Shown piece after piece: positions 33,885 through 43,953 of a stretch of DNA of 64,000 bases. The notes beneath the pieces are model-generated. The model saw only the letters and a program-made list of their open reading frames with translations. It ran no database searches and was not told the origin of the DNA. The first letter of the stretch is position 1. The number at the start of each line of letters is the position of its first letter. The stretch is from Sanguibacter keddieii DSM 10542 (GTDB lineage: Bacteria > Actinomycetota > Actinomycetes > Actinomycetales > Cellulomonadaceae): NCBI RefSeq assembly GCF_000024925.1, contig NC_013521.1:558001-622000 (forward strand), read 5' to 3'. A program made the position numbers and the translations under genes.

Positions 33885-36800
33885 ATGCAGAGCAACCACC
33901 CCGGGGGCACACCCCCGAGGGCCGGCGGGCCGATGACGCCCCGCCGGCACCGGAGCAGGACCCTGAGAGCGGCGGTCGCGGCAGCCGCGGCCTTCTCGAC
34001 AGCGCTGACCGCCGTCGTCGTCGCGACCCCGTCCGTCGCCGCTGACGCGTCCGACGAGGTCGTCGCCACGCAGGACGCGACGCCCGCCGCGCCCGAGACA
34101 GACGCTGCCGCGACCCCCGAGGCCGAGGACCAGCCCGAGGGCGAGACAGCGCCGGCTGAACCTGAGGAGGGAGCGACCGAGCCCGAGGCCGACCTACCCG
34201 CGCCTCAGCCCGAGGTACCGGAGCCCGAGGCCCCCGGAACCGACGCTGTCGCCCCCGAGACCACCGAGGACCCCGACACCACAGAGGTGACCGCCGCAGA
34301 CGACCCCGTCGACCCCGCGCTCGCGGCCCCGGCCTGGGTCCGCACGGCGCGCGTCACCGACACGGCGGCGACGCTCCGCTGGGACCAGGTCGCCGGTGCC
34401 ACGGGCTACGTCCTGACCCGTGCCGACACCCCTGACGGCGAGCAGGTCGAGGTCGGCCGGACCGGCGAGCGCGCCTTCACCCTCGTCGACGAGGCCGCCG
34501 ACACGTCGGTGGTGGGCTTCTACCGGGTCGCCGCGACCACGGCCGCCGGCCGCTCGGGCTTCTCCGCCGCGACGGCCACGCCCGTCGCCACCCCCGCGGA
34601 GCTCCCCGAGGGCGGCGAGCTGCGGCTCGACCTCGGGCCGGGGGCCGTCGAGGACGGCTGGACCGCCCTCGACGCCACCTCGGCGTACACGACCGAGTCA
34701 CGCATCGGCTTCGTCGACCCCGCGCAGGTGACGTCCACGGACCGCGGGGGCGACGACGCCCTGCGGTCCGACTTCGTCACCGTGGGCGACACCGAGCTGG
34801 TCGTCGACCTCCCGGCCGGGGACTACACGGTCTCCCTCGTCGCCGGGGACAGCGCCGGACCCACGGACATCTCGATCACCGCCGAGACCATCGCCAAGGT
34901 CCAGCCGACCACCCGCCCAGCGGGCGAGACGCTCGAGATGTCCTTCGACATCGCGCTCGTCGACGGCCAGCTCAACCTCGAGCTGGGCGGCACCGCCGCC
35001 AACCTCGCGGCGCTGACGATCACCCGCCTGCCGGACCGAGCACCCGGGTCGCCGACGGTGTTCCTCACCGGCGACTCGACCGTCCAGAGCTACACCTCGG
35101 GGTACGCCCCGCAGGCCGGCTGGGGTCAGATGCTCGACCGGTTCCTCGACGACGAGGTCACGGTCGACAACCACGCGATCGGCGGCCGCAGCACCAAGAA
35201 CTTCATCAGCCAGGGACGCCTCGACGAGGTCCTCCGGCAGATCACCCCGGGCGACCACCTCGTGGTCCAGTTCGGCCACAACGACAACTCCTACGGCGTC
35301 GACGACCGCTACGCGGGACCGGCCGACTACGCGGAGTACCTGCGGACCTTCGTCGAGGGCGCCCAGCAGCGCGGCGCGACGCCCGTCGTCGTGACCCCGG
35401 TCTCGCGCCGCGCGGTCGACGGCGACGGCCGCTTCACCGTGTCGTTCCCCGAGTACGTCCAGGCGGCCACGGACCTCGCGGCCGACGAGGGCGTGGCCCT
35501 CGTCGACCTGTCCCGGCTGAGCCGGGAGTACCTCGACTCGATCGGCGCGGAGGCGGCGAAGTCGGTGTTCCTGCACGTGCCGGCCGGCGTCTACCCCGGC
35601 CGTCCGGCGGGGACGACCGACGACACCCACTTCCAGGAGTACGGCGCGATCCAGCTGGCCCGGCTCGTCGCCGGCGCCGTGGCGGACCTCGACGTCCCGC
35701 TCGCGGCGCACGTCCTCGAGGTCGAGCCGCCCGCCGCGGTCCCGGCCGCCCCGACCGGCCTGGTCGCGGGCGACGTCTCGAACGCCGGCGCGCTGCTGCG
35801 CTGGGCCCCCGTCGAGGGGGCCGACATCTACACCGTGCACCGCAAGGCTGCCGACGCGACCGACGACGCCTACGCGCTCGTCGGCTCGTCGACCCTCCCG
35901 CAGTCTGCGGTGACGGGCCTGACCGAGGGCACCGCGTACGACTTCCGGGTGGTCGCGGTCAACGGTCGCGGCGACTCGGAGCCGTCGGCACCCGTGCGCG
36001 TCACCACCTCGCACGCGCTGTACAGGTTCGACGTGCAGCTCGCCGGCAACCCGCTCATGCCCGGCTACACCGAGGTGAACGAGAAGTCGCTCTACACGCC
36101 CGAGACGGGCTTCGGCTTCCTCGACGTGACCGGTCTCGGCGGTCGTGACCGCGGGGTCGGCTTCACGCCGCCGCCGAACGACCTCCAGCGGGACTTCCTG
36201 CTGCCCGGTCCGCAGCACGTCTTCGCGCTCGACGTGCCGAACGGCACCTACGCCGTGAAGACCTACAACGGTGACTGGATCGGTACCAGCCGCTCCAACG
36301 TCGTCATCGAGGGCAAGGACTACGGTGCGTCGAACGCGGGCGCCGGCGGGGTCTCCGAGAAGACCTCGTCGCCGGTGCTCGTCACCGACGGCCAGCTGAA
36401 CATCCAGCTCACCGGGACGTCGTCGCGGCTCAACGGCATCGAGGTCACCCCGCTGATGCTCGCGCCGCAGCAGCTGGTCCTCGACGACCTCGTGGTCGAC
36501 GGCACCACGGTGACCACCAGCTTCTCGTGGGAGGGCGTCGCTGCCGCGGCGACCTACCGGCTGTACCGCCAGGGCGCCAACGAGCAGGTCCCGGTCCTCG
36601 TCTCCGACGCGGCAGGCACCACCGGGACCGACTCGGGTGCCGCCGTCGGCCAGGTGTACACGTACACCGTGACCGCCGTCGACGCGGCAGGCCTCGAGTC
36701 CGTGGCGTCCAACGCGCTCGAGGTCGTCACGGTCGACCCCGACGTCACGGCACCCGCCGTGCCGACAGGCCTGGCGCTCGGTGCCGTCGGCAAGAACGAC

Positions 36801-39527
36801 GTGACCCTCACCTGGGAAGCGCAGGACGACGCGATCGCCTGGTCGGTCTACCGCTCGGCGACCGCCGACGGCGACGCCGTGCTCCTCGGCACGTCGACCA
36901 CGCCCACCTTCACCGACACCACGGTCCTCACGACCGTGCCGTACCACTACGAGGTGAGCGCGGTGAACGCCGGCGGCGAGTCCGGTCGCTCCGCACGCGT
37001 CGCCTCGACCGCCGACACCGTCCTGGTCCGCCAGGCCGAGCACCTCGACCGGTCGCCCGTCGCGGTCGCCGTCGACGACGGCGTCTACCTCGGGTGGCGC
37101 ATGCTGGGCCTCGACCCCGAGGAGATCGGCTTCACCGTCCAGCGCGACGGCACGACGATCACCCCGGCGCCGATCACCACGAGCACCAACTACGTCGACC
37201 CCGACGGGACCGTCGACTCGGTGTACACCGTCACCCCCGTCTACGCGGGCCTGCGCTCGACGCCCACGGCCGAGTTCGGCGTGTGGGCCGACGGCTCGCT
37301 CGACATCCCGCTCGACAAGCCCGCCGACGGCTACACCAAGGACGGCCAGCCCTTCACGTACTCGGCCGGCGACACCACCGTCGGGGACCTCGACGGCGAC
37401 GGCGAGTACGAGCTCGTCGTCATGTGGTCGCCGAGCAACAGCAAGGACAACTCGCAGGGTGGCTACACCGGCGAGGTGCTGATCGACGCGTACCGCCTCG
37501 ACGGGACGCGCCTGTGGCGCATCTCGATGGGGCCGAACATCCGCGCCGGGGCGCACTACACGCAGATGATGCTGTTCGACCTCGACTCCGACGGTCGCGC
37601 CGAGCTCATGCTCAAGACGGCCGACGGCACGGTCGACGGCGTGGGCACGGTCATCGGCGACGCCGGGGCCGACTACCGGAACTCGGGCGGGTACGTCCTC
37701 GACGGACCCGAGTTCCTCACCGTGTTCGACGGGGAGACCGGCGCCGCCGTGGACACCGTCGACTACGACCCGCCGCGCGGTGACGTGGGTGCTTGGGGCG
37801 ACGGCTACGGCAACCGTGTCGACCGGTTCCTCGCGGGCATCGCCTACCTCGACGGCGAGCACCCGAGCGCGGTCTTCAGCCGCGGCTACTACACCCGCAC
37901 CGTGATCGCCGCCTACGACTTCGACGGCACGTCGATCTCGCAGCGGTGGGTGTTCGACTCGGACGTCGCAGGGCGCCAGTACGAGGGCCAGGGCAACCAC
38001 AACCTGTCCGTGGCCGACGTCGACGGCGACCAGAAGGACGAGATCGTCTTCGGGTCCATGACCATCGACGACGACGGCACCGTCCTCTACTCGACCGGTC
38101 TGGGCCACGGCGACGCCATGCACGTGTCGGACCTCGACCCCTCGCGGCCCGGCCTCGAGGTGTTCGCCGTGCACGAGTCTGCTCCCTCGCAGCAGGGCAT
38201 CGGTGCGACCATGCGCGACGCCGCCACCGGCGAGGTGCTGTGGTCGATGCCGGCCACCCGCGACGTCGGACGTGGTGCCTCGGGCGACATCGACCCGCGG
38301 TACGACGGTGCCGAGTCGTGGGCCGTCACGGCCGACGGCGCGTGGGACAGCCGGGACGGCGAGATGCGCGCCGCCGACGGCACGGTCATCACCGACAGCA
38401 TCCCTGCGGCGAACTTCCTCACGTGGTGGGACGGCGACCTCCTCCGGGAGATCACCGACCACGACTTCACGGTCGAGACCCGCACCGGTGTCCCGACGGT
38501 GTCGAAGTGGGACTGGGAGGCCGGTCAGACCGTCCGCCTCGAGACCTTCGACGGGACCCGGTCGAACAACGACACCAAGGGGAACCCCGCCCTCCAGGCC
38601 GACCTGTTCGGCGACTGGCGCGAGGAGCTCGTGTACCGCACGGACGACTCGACGGCGCTGCGCGTCTTCACCACGACGGACGTCACGGAGCACCGCCTGC
38701 GCACGCTCATGCACGACCCGGTCTACCGGCTCGGCGTGGCGTGGCAGAACGTCTCGTACAACCAGCCGCCGCACCCCTCGTTCTTCCTCGGGGAGGGCAT
38801 GGAGACGCCAGCTGCACCGTCGATCACGTACACCGGGGTCGAGGGGAACGGCGTCGTGACGGAGCCGACCGGTCCGCCGGTCGCCGCCGACGAGTCCGCG
38901 CTGCTGCCCGGGCTCGAGGACCTGGTGACCGTCCCGGAGGGCACCTACCGCCCGGGCGACACCGTCCCGGTGACGCTCGTCGACGAGAGCCGCGTCGGCG
39001 ACTGGATGTCGGTGTGGCTGCGCTCCGAGCCCGTGCTGCTGGGTGACTGGCAGCGCGTCTCGGCCGAGAGCGGCCTCGACGCGGTCATCCCGCTCGACGC
39101 CGAGCCGGGCACGCACCGCCTCGTGGTGCAGGACGGCGCTGACGAGGTGGTCGGCTGGACCGCGCTCGTCGTGGTCGCCGACGAGGAGCCGGGCGTCGAC
39201 CCGGGCCCGGGTGTGGACCCCGGTCCCGGCGTGGACCCCGGTCCCGGGGGAGACCCCGACCCGGGCACGGACCCTGCTCCCGGGACCGCCCCGGGCGCTG
39301 GTCCCGGTGCCGGCGGCGGCGCTGGGGGTGGGGGTGCCGTCGTCGACGCCGACGGCCCTGACGCCGGCTCCTCCGCCACCGGTGGCTCCGGGCCGTCGGC
39401 GCTGAGCGCGACCGGCGCCCAGGTCGGCGCCGTGGTCGCGGCGGGCGTGCTCCTGCTGCTCGCCGGCGCGGTGCTGCTCGTGGTGCGACGCCGCCACGGC
39501 CAGGCAGGCCACGGCGACGGGGCCTGA
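33885..39527 (+). CDS. Multidomain surface rhamnogalacturonan acetylesterase / PL11 rhamnogalacturonan lyase
   Basis: A 1,880-residue exported enzyme. Order: signal peptide (to about 53), acidic Pro/Glu/Thr region, Fn3-like domain, galactose-binding-like domain, CE12-type SGNH esterase (Ser motif GDST near 396, GGRSTKNF, FGHND, and DDTHF near 580), Fn3, a second galactose-binding-like domain, two Fn3-like domains, then a PL11 rhamnogalacturonan lyase (about 1045-1650, opening RQAEHLDRSPVAV, with calcium-type DLDGDGEYELVV repeats). A DPGPGV-repeat linker, sortase-like motif LSATG near 1840, a membrane helix and RRRHGQ follow. It should deacetylate and cut RG-I at the cell surface. Start chosen at the ATG with AGGAGA. 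Confidence 0.93.
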   Translation: MQSNHPGGTPPRAGGPMTPRRHRSRTLRAAVAAAAAFSTALTAVVVATPSVAADASDEVVATQDATPAAPETDAAATPEAEDQPEGETAPAEPEEGATEPEADLPAPQPEVPEPEAPGTDAVAPETTEDPDTTEVTAADDPVDPALAAPAWVRTARVTDTAATLRWDQVAGATGYVLTRADTPDGEQVEVGRTGERAFTLVDEAADTSVVGFYRVAATTAAGRSGFSAATATPVATPAELPEGGELRLDLGPGAVEDGWTALDATSAYTTESRIGFVDPAQVTSTDRGGDDALRSDFVTVGDTELVVDLPAGDYTVSLVAGDSAGPTDISITAETIAKVQPTTRPAGETLEMSFDIALVDGQLNLELGGTAANLAALTITRLPDRAPGSPTVFLTGDSTVQSYTSGYAPQAGWGQMLDRFLDDEVTVDNHAIGGRSTKNFISQGRLDEVLRQITPGDHLVVQFGHNDNSYGVDDRYAGPADYAEYLRTFVEGAQQRGATPVVVTPVSRRAVDGDGRFTVSFPEYVQAATDLAADEGVALVDLSRLSREYLDSIGAEAAKSVFLHVPAGVYPGRPAGTTDDTHFQEYGAIQLARLVAGAVADLDVPLAAHVLEVEPPAAVPAAPTGLVAGDVSNAGALLRWAPVEGADIYTVHRKAADATDDAYALVGSSTLPQSAVTGLTEGTAYDFRVVAVNGRGDSEPSAPVRVTTSHALYRFDVQLAGNPLMPGYTEVNEKSLYTPETGFGFLDVTGLGGRDRGVGFTPPPNDLQRDFLLPGPQHVFALDVPNGTYAVKTYNGDWIGTSRSNVVIEGKDYGASNAGAGGVSEKTSSPVLVTDGQLNIQLTGTSSRLNGIEVTPLMLAPQQLVLDDLVVDGTTVTTSFSWEGVAAAATYRLYRQGANEQVPVLVSDAAGTTGTDSGAAVGQVYTYTVTAVDAAGLESVASNALEVVTVDPDVTAPAVPTGLALGAVGKNDVTLTWEAQDDAIAWSVYRSATADGDAVLLGTSTTPTFTDTTVLTTVPYHYEVSAVNAGGESGRSARVASTADTVLVRQAEHLDRSPVAVAVDDGVYLGWRMLGLDPEEIGFTVQRDGTTITPAPITTSTNYVDPDGTVDSVYTVTPVYAGLRSTPTAEFGVWADGSLDIPLDKPADGYTKDGQPFTYSAGDTTVGDLDGDGEYELVVMWSPSNSKDNSQGGYTGEVLIDAYRLDGTRLWRISMGPNIRAGAHYTQMMLFDLDSDGRAELMLKTADGTVDGVGTVIGDAGADYRNSGGYVLDGPEFLTVFDGETGAAVDTVDYDPPRGDVGAWGDGYGNRVDRFLAGIAYLDGEHPSAVFSRGYYTRTVIAAYDFDGTSISQRWVFDSDVAGRQYEGQGNHNLSVADVDGDQKDEIVFGSMTIDDDGTVLYSTGLGHGDAMHVSDLDPSRPGLEVFAVHESAPSQQGIGATMRDAATGEVLWSMPATRDVGRGASGDIDPRYDGAESWAVTADGAWDSRDGEMRAADGTVITDSIPAANFLTWWDGDLLREITDHDFTVETRTGVPTVSKWDWEAGQTVRLETFDGTRSNNDTKGNPALQADLFGDWREELVYRTDDSTALRVFTTTDVTEHRLRTLMHDPVYRLGVAWQNVSYNQPPHPSFFLGEGMETPAAPSITYTGVEGNGVVTEPTGPPVAADESALLPGLEDLVTVPEGTYRPGDTVPVTLVDESRVGDWMSVWLRSEPVLLGDWQRVSAESGLDAVIPLDAEPGTHRLVVQDGADEVVGWTALVVVADEEPGVDPGPGVDPGPGVDPGPGGDPDPGTDPAPGTAPGAGPGAGGGAGGGGAVVDADGPDAGSSATGGSGPSALSATGAQVGAVVAAGVLLLLAGAVLLVVRRRHGQAGHGDGA

Positions 39528-39581
39528 GCCCTGGGTCGAGCCGCACGGCTCGCCCACGGGCTGACCACCGTCTGGCGACGT

Positions 39582-39616
39582 CTCGCCCCCGGGTGCTCCT
39601 CGCGCCCGGGGGCGAG
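39582..39616 (+). terminator. Terminator after the lyase gene
   Basis: 15-bp stem CTCGCCCCCGGGTGC paired with GCGCCCGGGGGCGAG (one imperfect pair), 55 bases after the stop and before the next start. Confidence 0.75.
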
Positions 39617-39654
39617 CGCGTGCGCACCCGCCCCCGACCTGCCATGGTGTGCAG

Positions 39655-40641
39655 ATGACGGTCAACCTCAGCCCCCTGGGACTCGGGACGTCCCAGCTCG
39701 GGAACCTCTACCGGCAGACGACGGACGCCGAGGCCTCCGGTGCGGTCGACACCGCGTGGGACGGCGGCGTGCGCTACTTCGACACCGCCCCCGCCTACGG
39801 CCGCGGCCTCTCCGAGCGCCGTCTCGGTGCCCTGCTCGCAGACCGACCGCGCGACGAGTACGTGCTCTCGACCAAGGTGGGTCGCCGCCTCGTCCCCTCG
39901 CCCGAGACCGCCGACGAGCGCGACAGCATGTTCGACGTCCCGGCCGACCACCGGCTCGAGTACGACCTCAGCCGTGACGGCATCCGACGCTCCCTGCACG
40001 ACAGCCTCGACCGTCTCGGCCTCGACCGCGTCGACGTCCTCTACCTCCACGACCCCGACGACCACGAGGAGCAGGCGCTCTCGACCGCGATCCCCGCGAT
40101 GGTCGAGCTGCGCGAGGAGGGCCTCGTCCGCGCCGTCGGGGCCGGCATGAACCAGACGGCGATGCTCACCCGGTTCGTCCAGGAGACCGACATCGACCTG
40201 GTGCTGTGCGCCGGGCGCTACACGCTCCTCGAGCAGGGCGCGCTCGCGGACCTGCTGCCGGCCGCGCTCGCCCACGACGTGGGCGTCGTCGTCGGAGGGG
40301 TCTTCAACTCCGGGCTGCTCGCACGACCACGGCCGCCCGAGGGCGCGCTCTACAACTACTCCGAGGCCCCGGCCGCGCTGCTCGAGCGCGCCCGGAAGAT
40401 CGCCGACGCCTGCGAGCGCCACGGCGTGACGCTGCCCGACGCGGCCCTCGCCTTCGTCCGGGCCCACCCGGCCGTGGTGTCGACGGTCGTGGGTGCTCGC
40501 GGGGCGGACCAGGTCTCGGCCTTCCTCGACGCGGCCCGGACGCCCGTCCCCGTGGAGCTGTGGGCCGAGCTCCGTGAGGCCTGGCTGCTCGACCCGATGG
40601 CCCCCGTCCCGCACGCGAGCCTGCCGGACATCAGCATCTGA
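39655..40641 (+). CDS. Aldo/keto reductase, L-fucose/D-threo-aldose 1-dehydrogenase-like
   Basis: A 328-residue TIM-barrel NAD(P) oxidoreductase. The catalytic tetrad is in place: Asp43 and Tyr48 (YFDTAPAYGRGLSERRLG), Lys74 (STKVGR), His132 (LYLHDPDDH). The pattern PLGLGTSQLGNLYR and QTDIDLVLCAGRYTLLEQ-like middle segment (DIDLVLCAGRYTLLEQGA) match aldose 1-dehydrogenases that oxidise L-fucose, L-galactose or related sugars to lactones. It fits with the GH95 gene nearby, which would release such sugars. No ribosome site is seen; the ATG at 39655 or GTG at 39649 may be read from a leaderless transcript. Confidence 0.88.
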   Translation: MTVNLSPLGLGTSQLGNLYRQTTDAEASGAVDTAWDGGVRYFDTAPAYGRGLSERRLGALLADRPRDEYVLSTKVGRRLVPSPETADERDSMFDVPADHRLEYDLSRDGIRRSLHDSLDRLGLDRVDVLYLHDPDDHEEQALSTAIPAMVELREEGLVRAVGAGMNQTAMLTRFVQETDIDLVLCAGRYTLLEQGALADLLPAALAHDVGVVVGGVFNSGLLARPRPPEGALYNYSEAPAALLERARKIADACERHGVTLPDAALAFVRAHPAVVSTVVGARGADQVSAFLDAARTPVPVELWAELREAWLLDPMAPVPHASLPDISI

Positions 40642-40680
40642 GGGTGGCGGCGGGCGTCATGAGCGACGACCCCGCGTCTA

Positions 40681-40695
40681 TTGTGGTGGACACAA
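40681..40695. promoter_or_regulatory. Probable autoregulatory operator of the toxin-antitoxin pair
   Basis: TTGTG-GTGGA-CACAA, a perfect 5-bp inverted repeat of the kind bound by ribbon-helix-helix dimers. TTGTGG here and TATCGT (40703-40708) form a -35/-10 pair with 16-base spacing. Confidence 0.6.
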
Positions 40696-40728
40696 ATGGG
40701 AGTATCGTGCGACATTATCCCCACGGCG

Positions 40729-40995
40729 ATGACGTGGGCCGACAGTGCGAGCGAGCACGAGATCCCACAGGGTGAAGCGCTCTACGCCATGCTCAACGCT
40801 CACGCCATGTACGACGACTTCGAGGATCCGAGGCCCGGGCGCGACACGAGCCCGCGGCTCTACATCGGCCCCAGCCGCTTCGGCACCATGGAGGTCATGG
40901 TGAACATCACCCCACCCGGTGACGTCCGCGTCTTCCACGTCATGAGGCTCCGCGAGAGCACTCGCAACACCGTCGGATATGAGGAGGAGCGATGA
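40729..40995 (+). CDS. Putative type II toxin (BrnT-like)
   Basis: An 88-residue protein. ALYAMLNAHAMYDDFEDPRPG, RLYIGPSRFGTMEVMVNI and VRVFHVMRLRES resemble small actinobacterial proteins encoded next to ribbon-helix-helix antitoxins and are reminiscent of BrnT-type RNase folds. No catalytic residue can be named with confidence. The start is uncertain: ATG at 40729 is downstream of the inferred promoter, while an ATG at 40696 would overlap it. It overlaps the antitoxin gene by ATGA, toxin first, as in BrnTA and HigBA. Confidence 0.6.
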   Translation: MTWADSASEHEIPQGEALYAMLNAHAMYDDFEDPRPGRDTSPRLYIGPSRFGTMEVMVNITPPGDVRVFHVMRLRESTRNTVGYEEER

Positions 40996-41324
40996 GCTCA
41001 GAGACCGACCGGCAGCTGGCCCAGTGGGCCGAGTCCGGACTCACCAAGCCCCGGCGAGCCGTCACCGGCCCGCAGGCCGGCGCAGAGGCGCGCGCGATGC
41101 TCGAGACTGCGGGTGTCGACGTCGCAGCCGTCGAGCGCAGGGTCGGGCGCCCGCGCCTGGACGGTTCTCCTCCCAAGCCTCACGGGCAGCGCTCCCCCCG
41201 TGTCAACGTCGCAGTCAGCGACCAGACCAACCAGGCGATCGAGTCAGCGCGGCTCAAGCTCGGGGTGAGCCGCAGCGACTTCGTGCGCAAGGCGCTCGAC
41301 TCCTACATCGCCAGCGCCTCGTAG
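40992..41324 (+). CDS. Ribbon-helix-helix antitoxin
   Basis: A 110-residue protein. The C-terminal 45 residues are a ribbon-helix-helix domain: [37 protein letters not shown], with the initial strand that contacts DNA. The N-terminal part (about 1-60) is the likely toxin-binding region. Coupled by a four-base overlap to the putative toxin. It should repress the pair through the TTGTG...CACAA site. Confidence 0.75.
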   Translation: MSSETDRQLAQWAESGLTKPRRAVTGPQAGAEARAMLETAGVDVAAVERRVGRPRLDGSPPKPHGQRSPRVNVAVSDQTNQAIESARLKLGVSRSDFVRKALDSYIASAS

Positions 41325-41382
41325 GCTGGTCACGGCCGCACCGTCGCGGTCGCCACCGTCCCGCGATCACAGGAGATCCGTA

Positions 41383-43953
41383 GTGACCGAGCGCGCCGTC
41401 GCCCCTTCTTCCCTCCGCTCCGACCTCGACAACGAGGCGGCCGCACGGCCGCTCGTCCTGGCCTACGACGCCCCGGCCGGGCGCTGGACCGAGGCCTTGC
41501 CGGTCGGCAACGGGCGTCTGGGGGCGATGTGCTTCGGCGGGACCACGGACGACCGGGTCCAGGTCAACGACGACACCTGCTGGTCGGGTTCGCCGGCGAC
41601 GACCGCCGGTCGGCGGCACTTCGAGACGGGGGAGGGGCCGGGGATCGTCGACGACGCGCGGGCTGCGCTCGCCGCGGGTGATGTCCGCGCCGCTGAGCGC
41701 GCCGTCCAGCGCCTCCAGCACGGGCACTCGCAGGCGTACCAGCCGCTCGTCGACCTGCTGCTCGTCGAGGTGGACCCCGCCGGTGGCGCGGTGGACCCCG
41801 AGCCGAGGACTGGCTACGCCCGGTCCCTCGACCTGCGGACGGCCGTCGCCCGCCACACCTGGACAGGGGCGGGCGGGACCGTCGTCCAGGAGACGTGGTC
41901 CAGCGCCCCGCGCGGTGTCCTGGTCGTCGACCGGCGTGCTACCGACGGCACGCTCCCGGCGCTGCGGGTGTCGCTCACCTCTCCGCACCCGACCCTGGAC
42001 GTGCAGGGCACACCGACCGGCCTCGCGGTCACGGTACGGATGCCCTCGGACGTCGTGCCCGACCACGAGCCGGCTGACGTGCACGTCCGCTACGACCCCG
42101 CACCGGGTGCCGCCGTGACCGCGGCGGTCCATGTCGCCGTGCACACCGACGGCATCGTCGGCGACGGCGGTCCCTCGGCGACGGCAGACGCGGTCGAGGT
42201 CGTCGGCGCCACCTACGTCACCCTGGTGCTCGGCACCGAGACGGACTTCGTCGACGCCGAGACCGCACCCCACGGCGACGTCGACTCCCTGCGCGCGGCG
42301 GTCGCGCTGCGGACCTCGGGCGTCGTCGACGCGATCACCGCCTCCGGTCTCCCGGCCCTGCGCGCCGAGCACGTCGCCGACCACGACGCCCTCTTCGGTC
42401 GCGTCGAGATCGACCTCGGGCCCGCGCCCGACAGTGGGCTCACCGTCCCCGAGCGTCTCGCCCGTCACGCTGCGGGAGCACCGGACCCGGCGCTCGCGGC
42501 CCTCCAGGCGCAGTACGGCCGGTATCTCATGATCGCGGGGTCCCGTCCGGGGACCCGCCCGATGAACCTCCAGGGCATCTGGAACGAGAGCGTCGTCCCG
42601 CCGTGGAGCAGCAACTACACGACCAACATCAACACCGAGATGAACTACTGGCCTGCTGGTCCGGCGAACCTCGACGAGTGCCACGAGCCGCTCACCTCCT
42701 GGCTGGCAGACCTCGCCCGGACCGGCGGGGACACCGCCCGCGAGGTCTACGGCCTCCCCGGGTGGGCCGCGCACCACAACTCAGACGTCTGGGGTTTCTC
42801 GCTGCCGGCGGGCGACGGGGACTCGGACCCGTCGTGGACGGCGTGGCCGCTCGGCGGCGTGTGGTTGGCCACGCACCTGTGGGACCGGTACGACTGGTCC
42901 CGCGACCTGGGCTTCCTCGCCGACGCCTGGCCGCTGCTGCGCGGTGCGGCGGACTTCGCGCTCGCCTGGCTCGTCGAGCAGCCCGACGGCACCCTCGGCA
43001 CGTCGCCCGCGACCTCCCCGGAGAACCGGTACGTCGCCCCCGACGGTCTCCCGGCCGCGGTGACGGTCTCGACGACCTCCGACCTCGCGATGGTCCGCGA
43101 GCTGCTCGGGCGCTGCCTCGACGCGGCGCAGGTCCTCGTCGAGGCCGACGCGCCGCTCCCCGCAGGTGCGCCGGCGCCCGCCGACGAGGCCTGGCAGGCT
43201 GCGGCCCGCGCCGCCCTCGACCGGCTGCCCCTCGAGCGCGTCCTCCCCGACGGTCGTCTCGCCGAGTGGTCGACCGACCTCGTCGACGCCGAGCCCGAGC
43301 ACCGGCACCAGTCGCACCTCGTCGGCGTCTACCCCGGCAGCAGGGTCGACCCGCAGACCGAGCCCGGTCTCGCGGCGGCCGCGCTCGCCACGCTCGACGC
43401 CCGCGGCCCGGACTCCACGGGCTGGTCGCTCGCCTGGCGTCTCGCGTTGCGCGCCCGGCTGCGTGACGTCGACGGGGCCGAGGCCGCACTGGGCGCGTTC
43501 CTGCGGCCGACCGCCGACGGAGCACCCGCGGGCGCCCCGCCCGGCACGGGTGCCGGGGTGTACCCGAACCTCTTCTGCGCGCACCCGCCGTTCCAGGTCG
43601 ACGGGAACCTGGGGTTCACCGCCGGTGTCGCCGAGATGCTGCTGCAGTCGCACCGGACGACCGCGGAGACCACCGTCGTCGAGCTCCTCCCAGCCCTGCC
43701 GTCGGGGTGGCAGGACGGGAGGGCGACCGGTCTCCGGGCGCGCGGCGGGGTCACGGTCGACCTCGTCTGGCAGTCAGGCCTGGTGGTCGAGGTGGTCCTC
43801 GCCGGCCCCGCCGGTCGCCGGGTGGAGCTCACGCTGCCGACGGCCGACGGGCGCCACACCGTGGTGACCGCGGTCGGAGACGGGGACGACGCCGACGACC
43901 TGGTCGGAGGTGCTCAGGTCCGGTCAGTCCCGACCGGCCTCGGTGTCGCGTGA
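41383..43953 (+). CDS. GH95-family alpha-L-fucosidase/alpha-L-galactosidase
   Basis: An 856-residue glycoside hydrolase of the inverting family GH95. The N-terminal beta domain has [19 protein letters not shown] and [10 protein letters not shown]. The catalytic (alpha/alpha)6 barrel has [19 protein letters not shown] and [11 protein letters not shown] (about 415-425), which holds the Asn residues that activate water, and later [13 protein letters not shown] and [17 protein letters not shown] with the conserved Asp. There is no signal peptide, so it acts inside the cell on imported oligosaccharides. Pectin side chains carry L-galactose or L-fucose. GTG start with AGGAGA. Its 3' end overlaps the MFS gene by 30 bases. 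Confidence 0.93.
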   Translation: MTERAVAPSSLRSDLDNEAAARPLVLAYDAPAGRWTEALPVGNGRLGAMCFGGTTDDRVQVNDDTCWSGSPATTAGRRHFETGEGPGIVDDARAALAAGDVRAAERAVQRLQHGHSQAYQPLVDLLLVEVDPAGGAVDPEPRTGYARSLDLRTAVARHTWTGAGGTVVQETWSSAPRGVLVVDRRATDGTLPALRVSLTSPHPTLDVQGTPTGLAVTVRMPSDVVPDHEPADVHVRYDPAPGAAVTAAVHVAVHTDGIVGDGGPSATADAVEVVGATYVTLVLGTETDFVDAETAPHGDVDSLRAAVALRTSGVVDAITASGLPALRAEHVADHDALFGRVEIDLGPAPDSGLTVPERLARHAAGAPDPALAALQAQYGRYLMIAGSRPGTRPMNLQGIWNESVVPPWSSNYTTNINTEMNYWPAGPANLDECHEPLTSWLADLARTGGDTAREVYGLPGWAAHHNSDVWGFSLPAGDGDSDPSWTAWPLGGVWLATHLWDRYDWSRDLGFLADAWPLLRGAADFALAWLVEQPDGTLGTSPATSPENRYVAPDGLPAAVTVSTTSDLAMVRELLGRCLDAAQVLVEADAPLPAGAPAPADEAWQAAARAALDRLPLERVLPDGRLAEWSTDLVDAEPEHRHQSHLVGVYPGSRVDPQTEPGLAAAALATLDARGPDSTGWSLAWRLALRARLRDVDGAEAALGAFLRPTADGAPAGAPPGTGAGVYPNLFCAHPPFQVDGNLGFTAGVAEMLLQSHRTTAETTVVELLPALPSGWQDGRATGLRARGGVTVDLVWQSGLVVEVVLAGPAGRRVELTLPTADGRHTVVTAVGDGDDADDLVGGAQVRSVPTGLGVA

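Noticed and set aside
34698-39665. 1,655-codon antisense ORF opposite the RG lyase gene
   Set aside because: Another GC-driven shadow. The plus-strand protein has signal peptide, catalytic motifs and anchor; the antisense frame has nothing recognisable.
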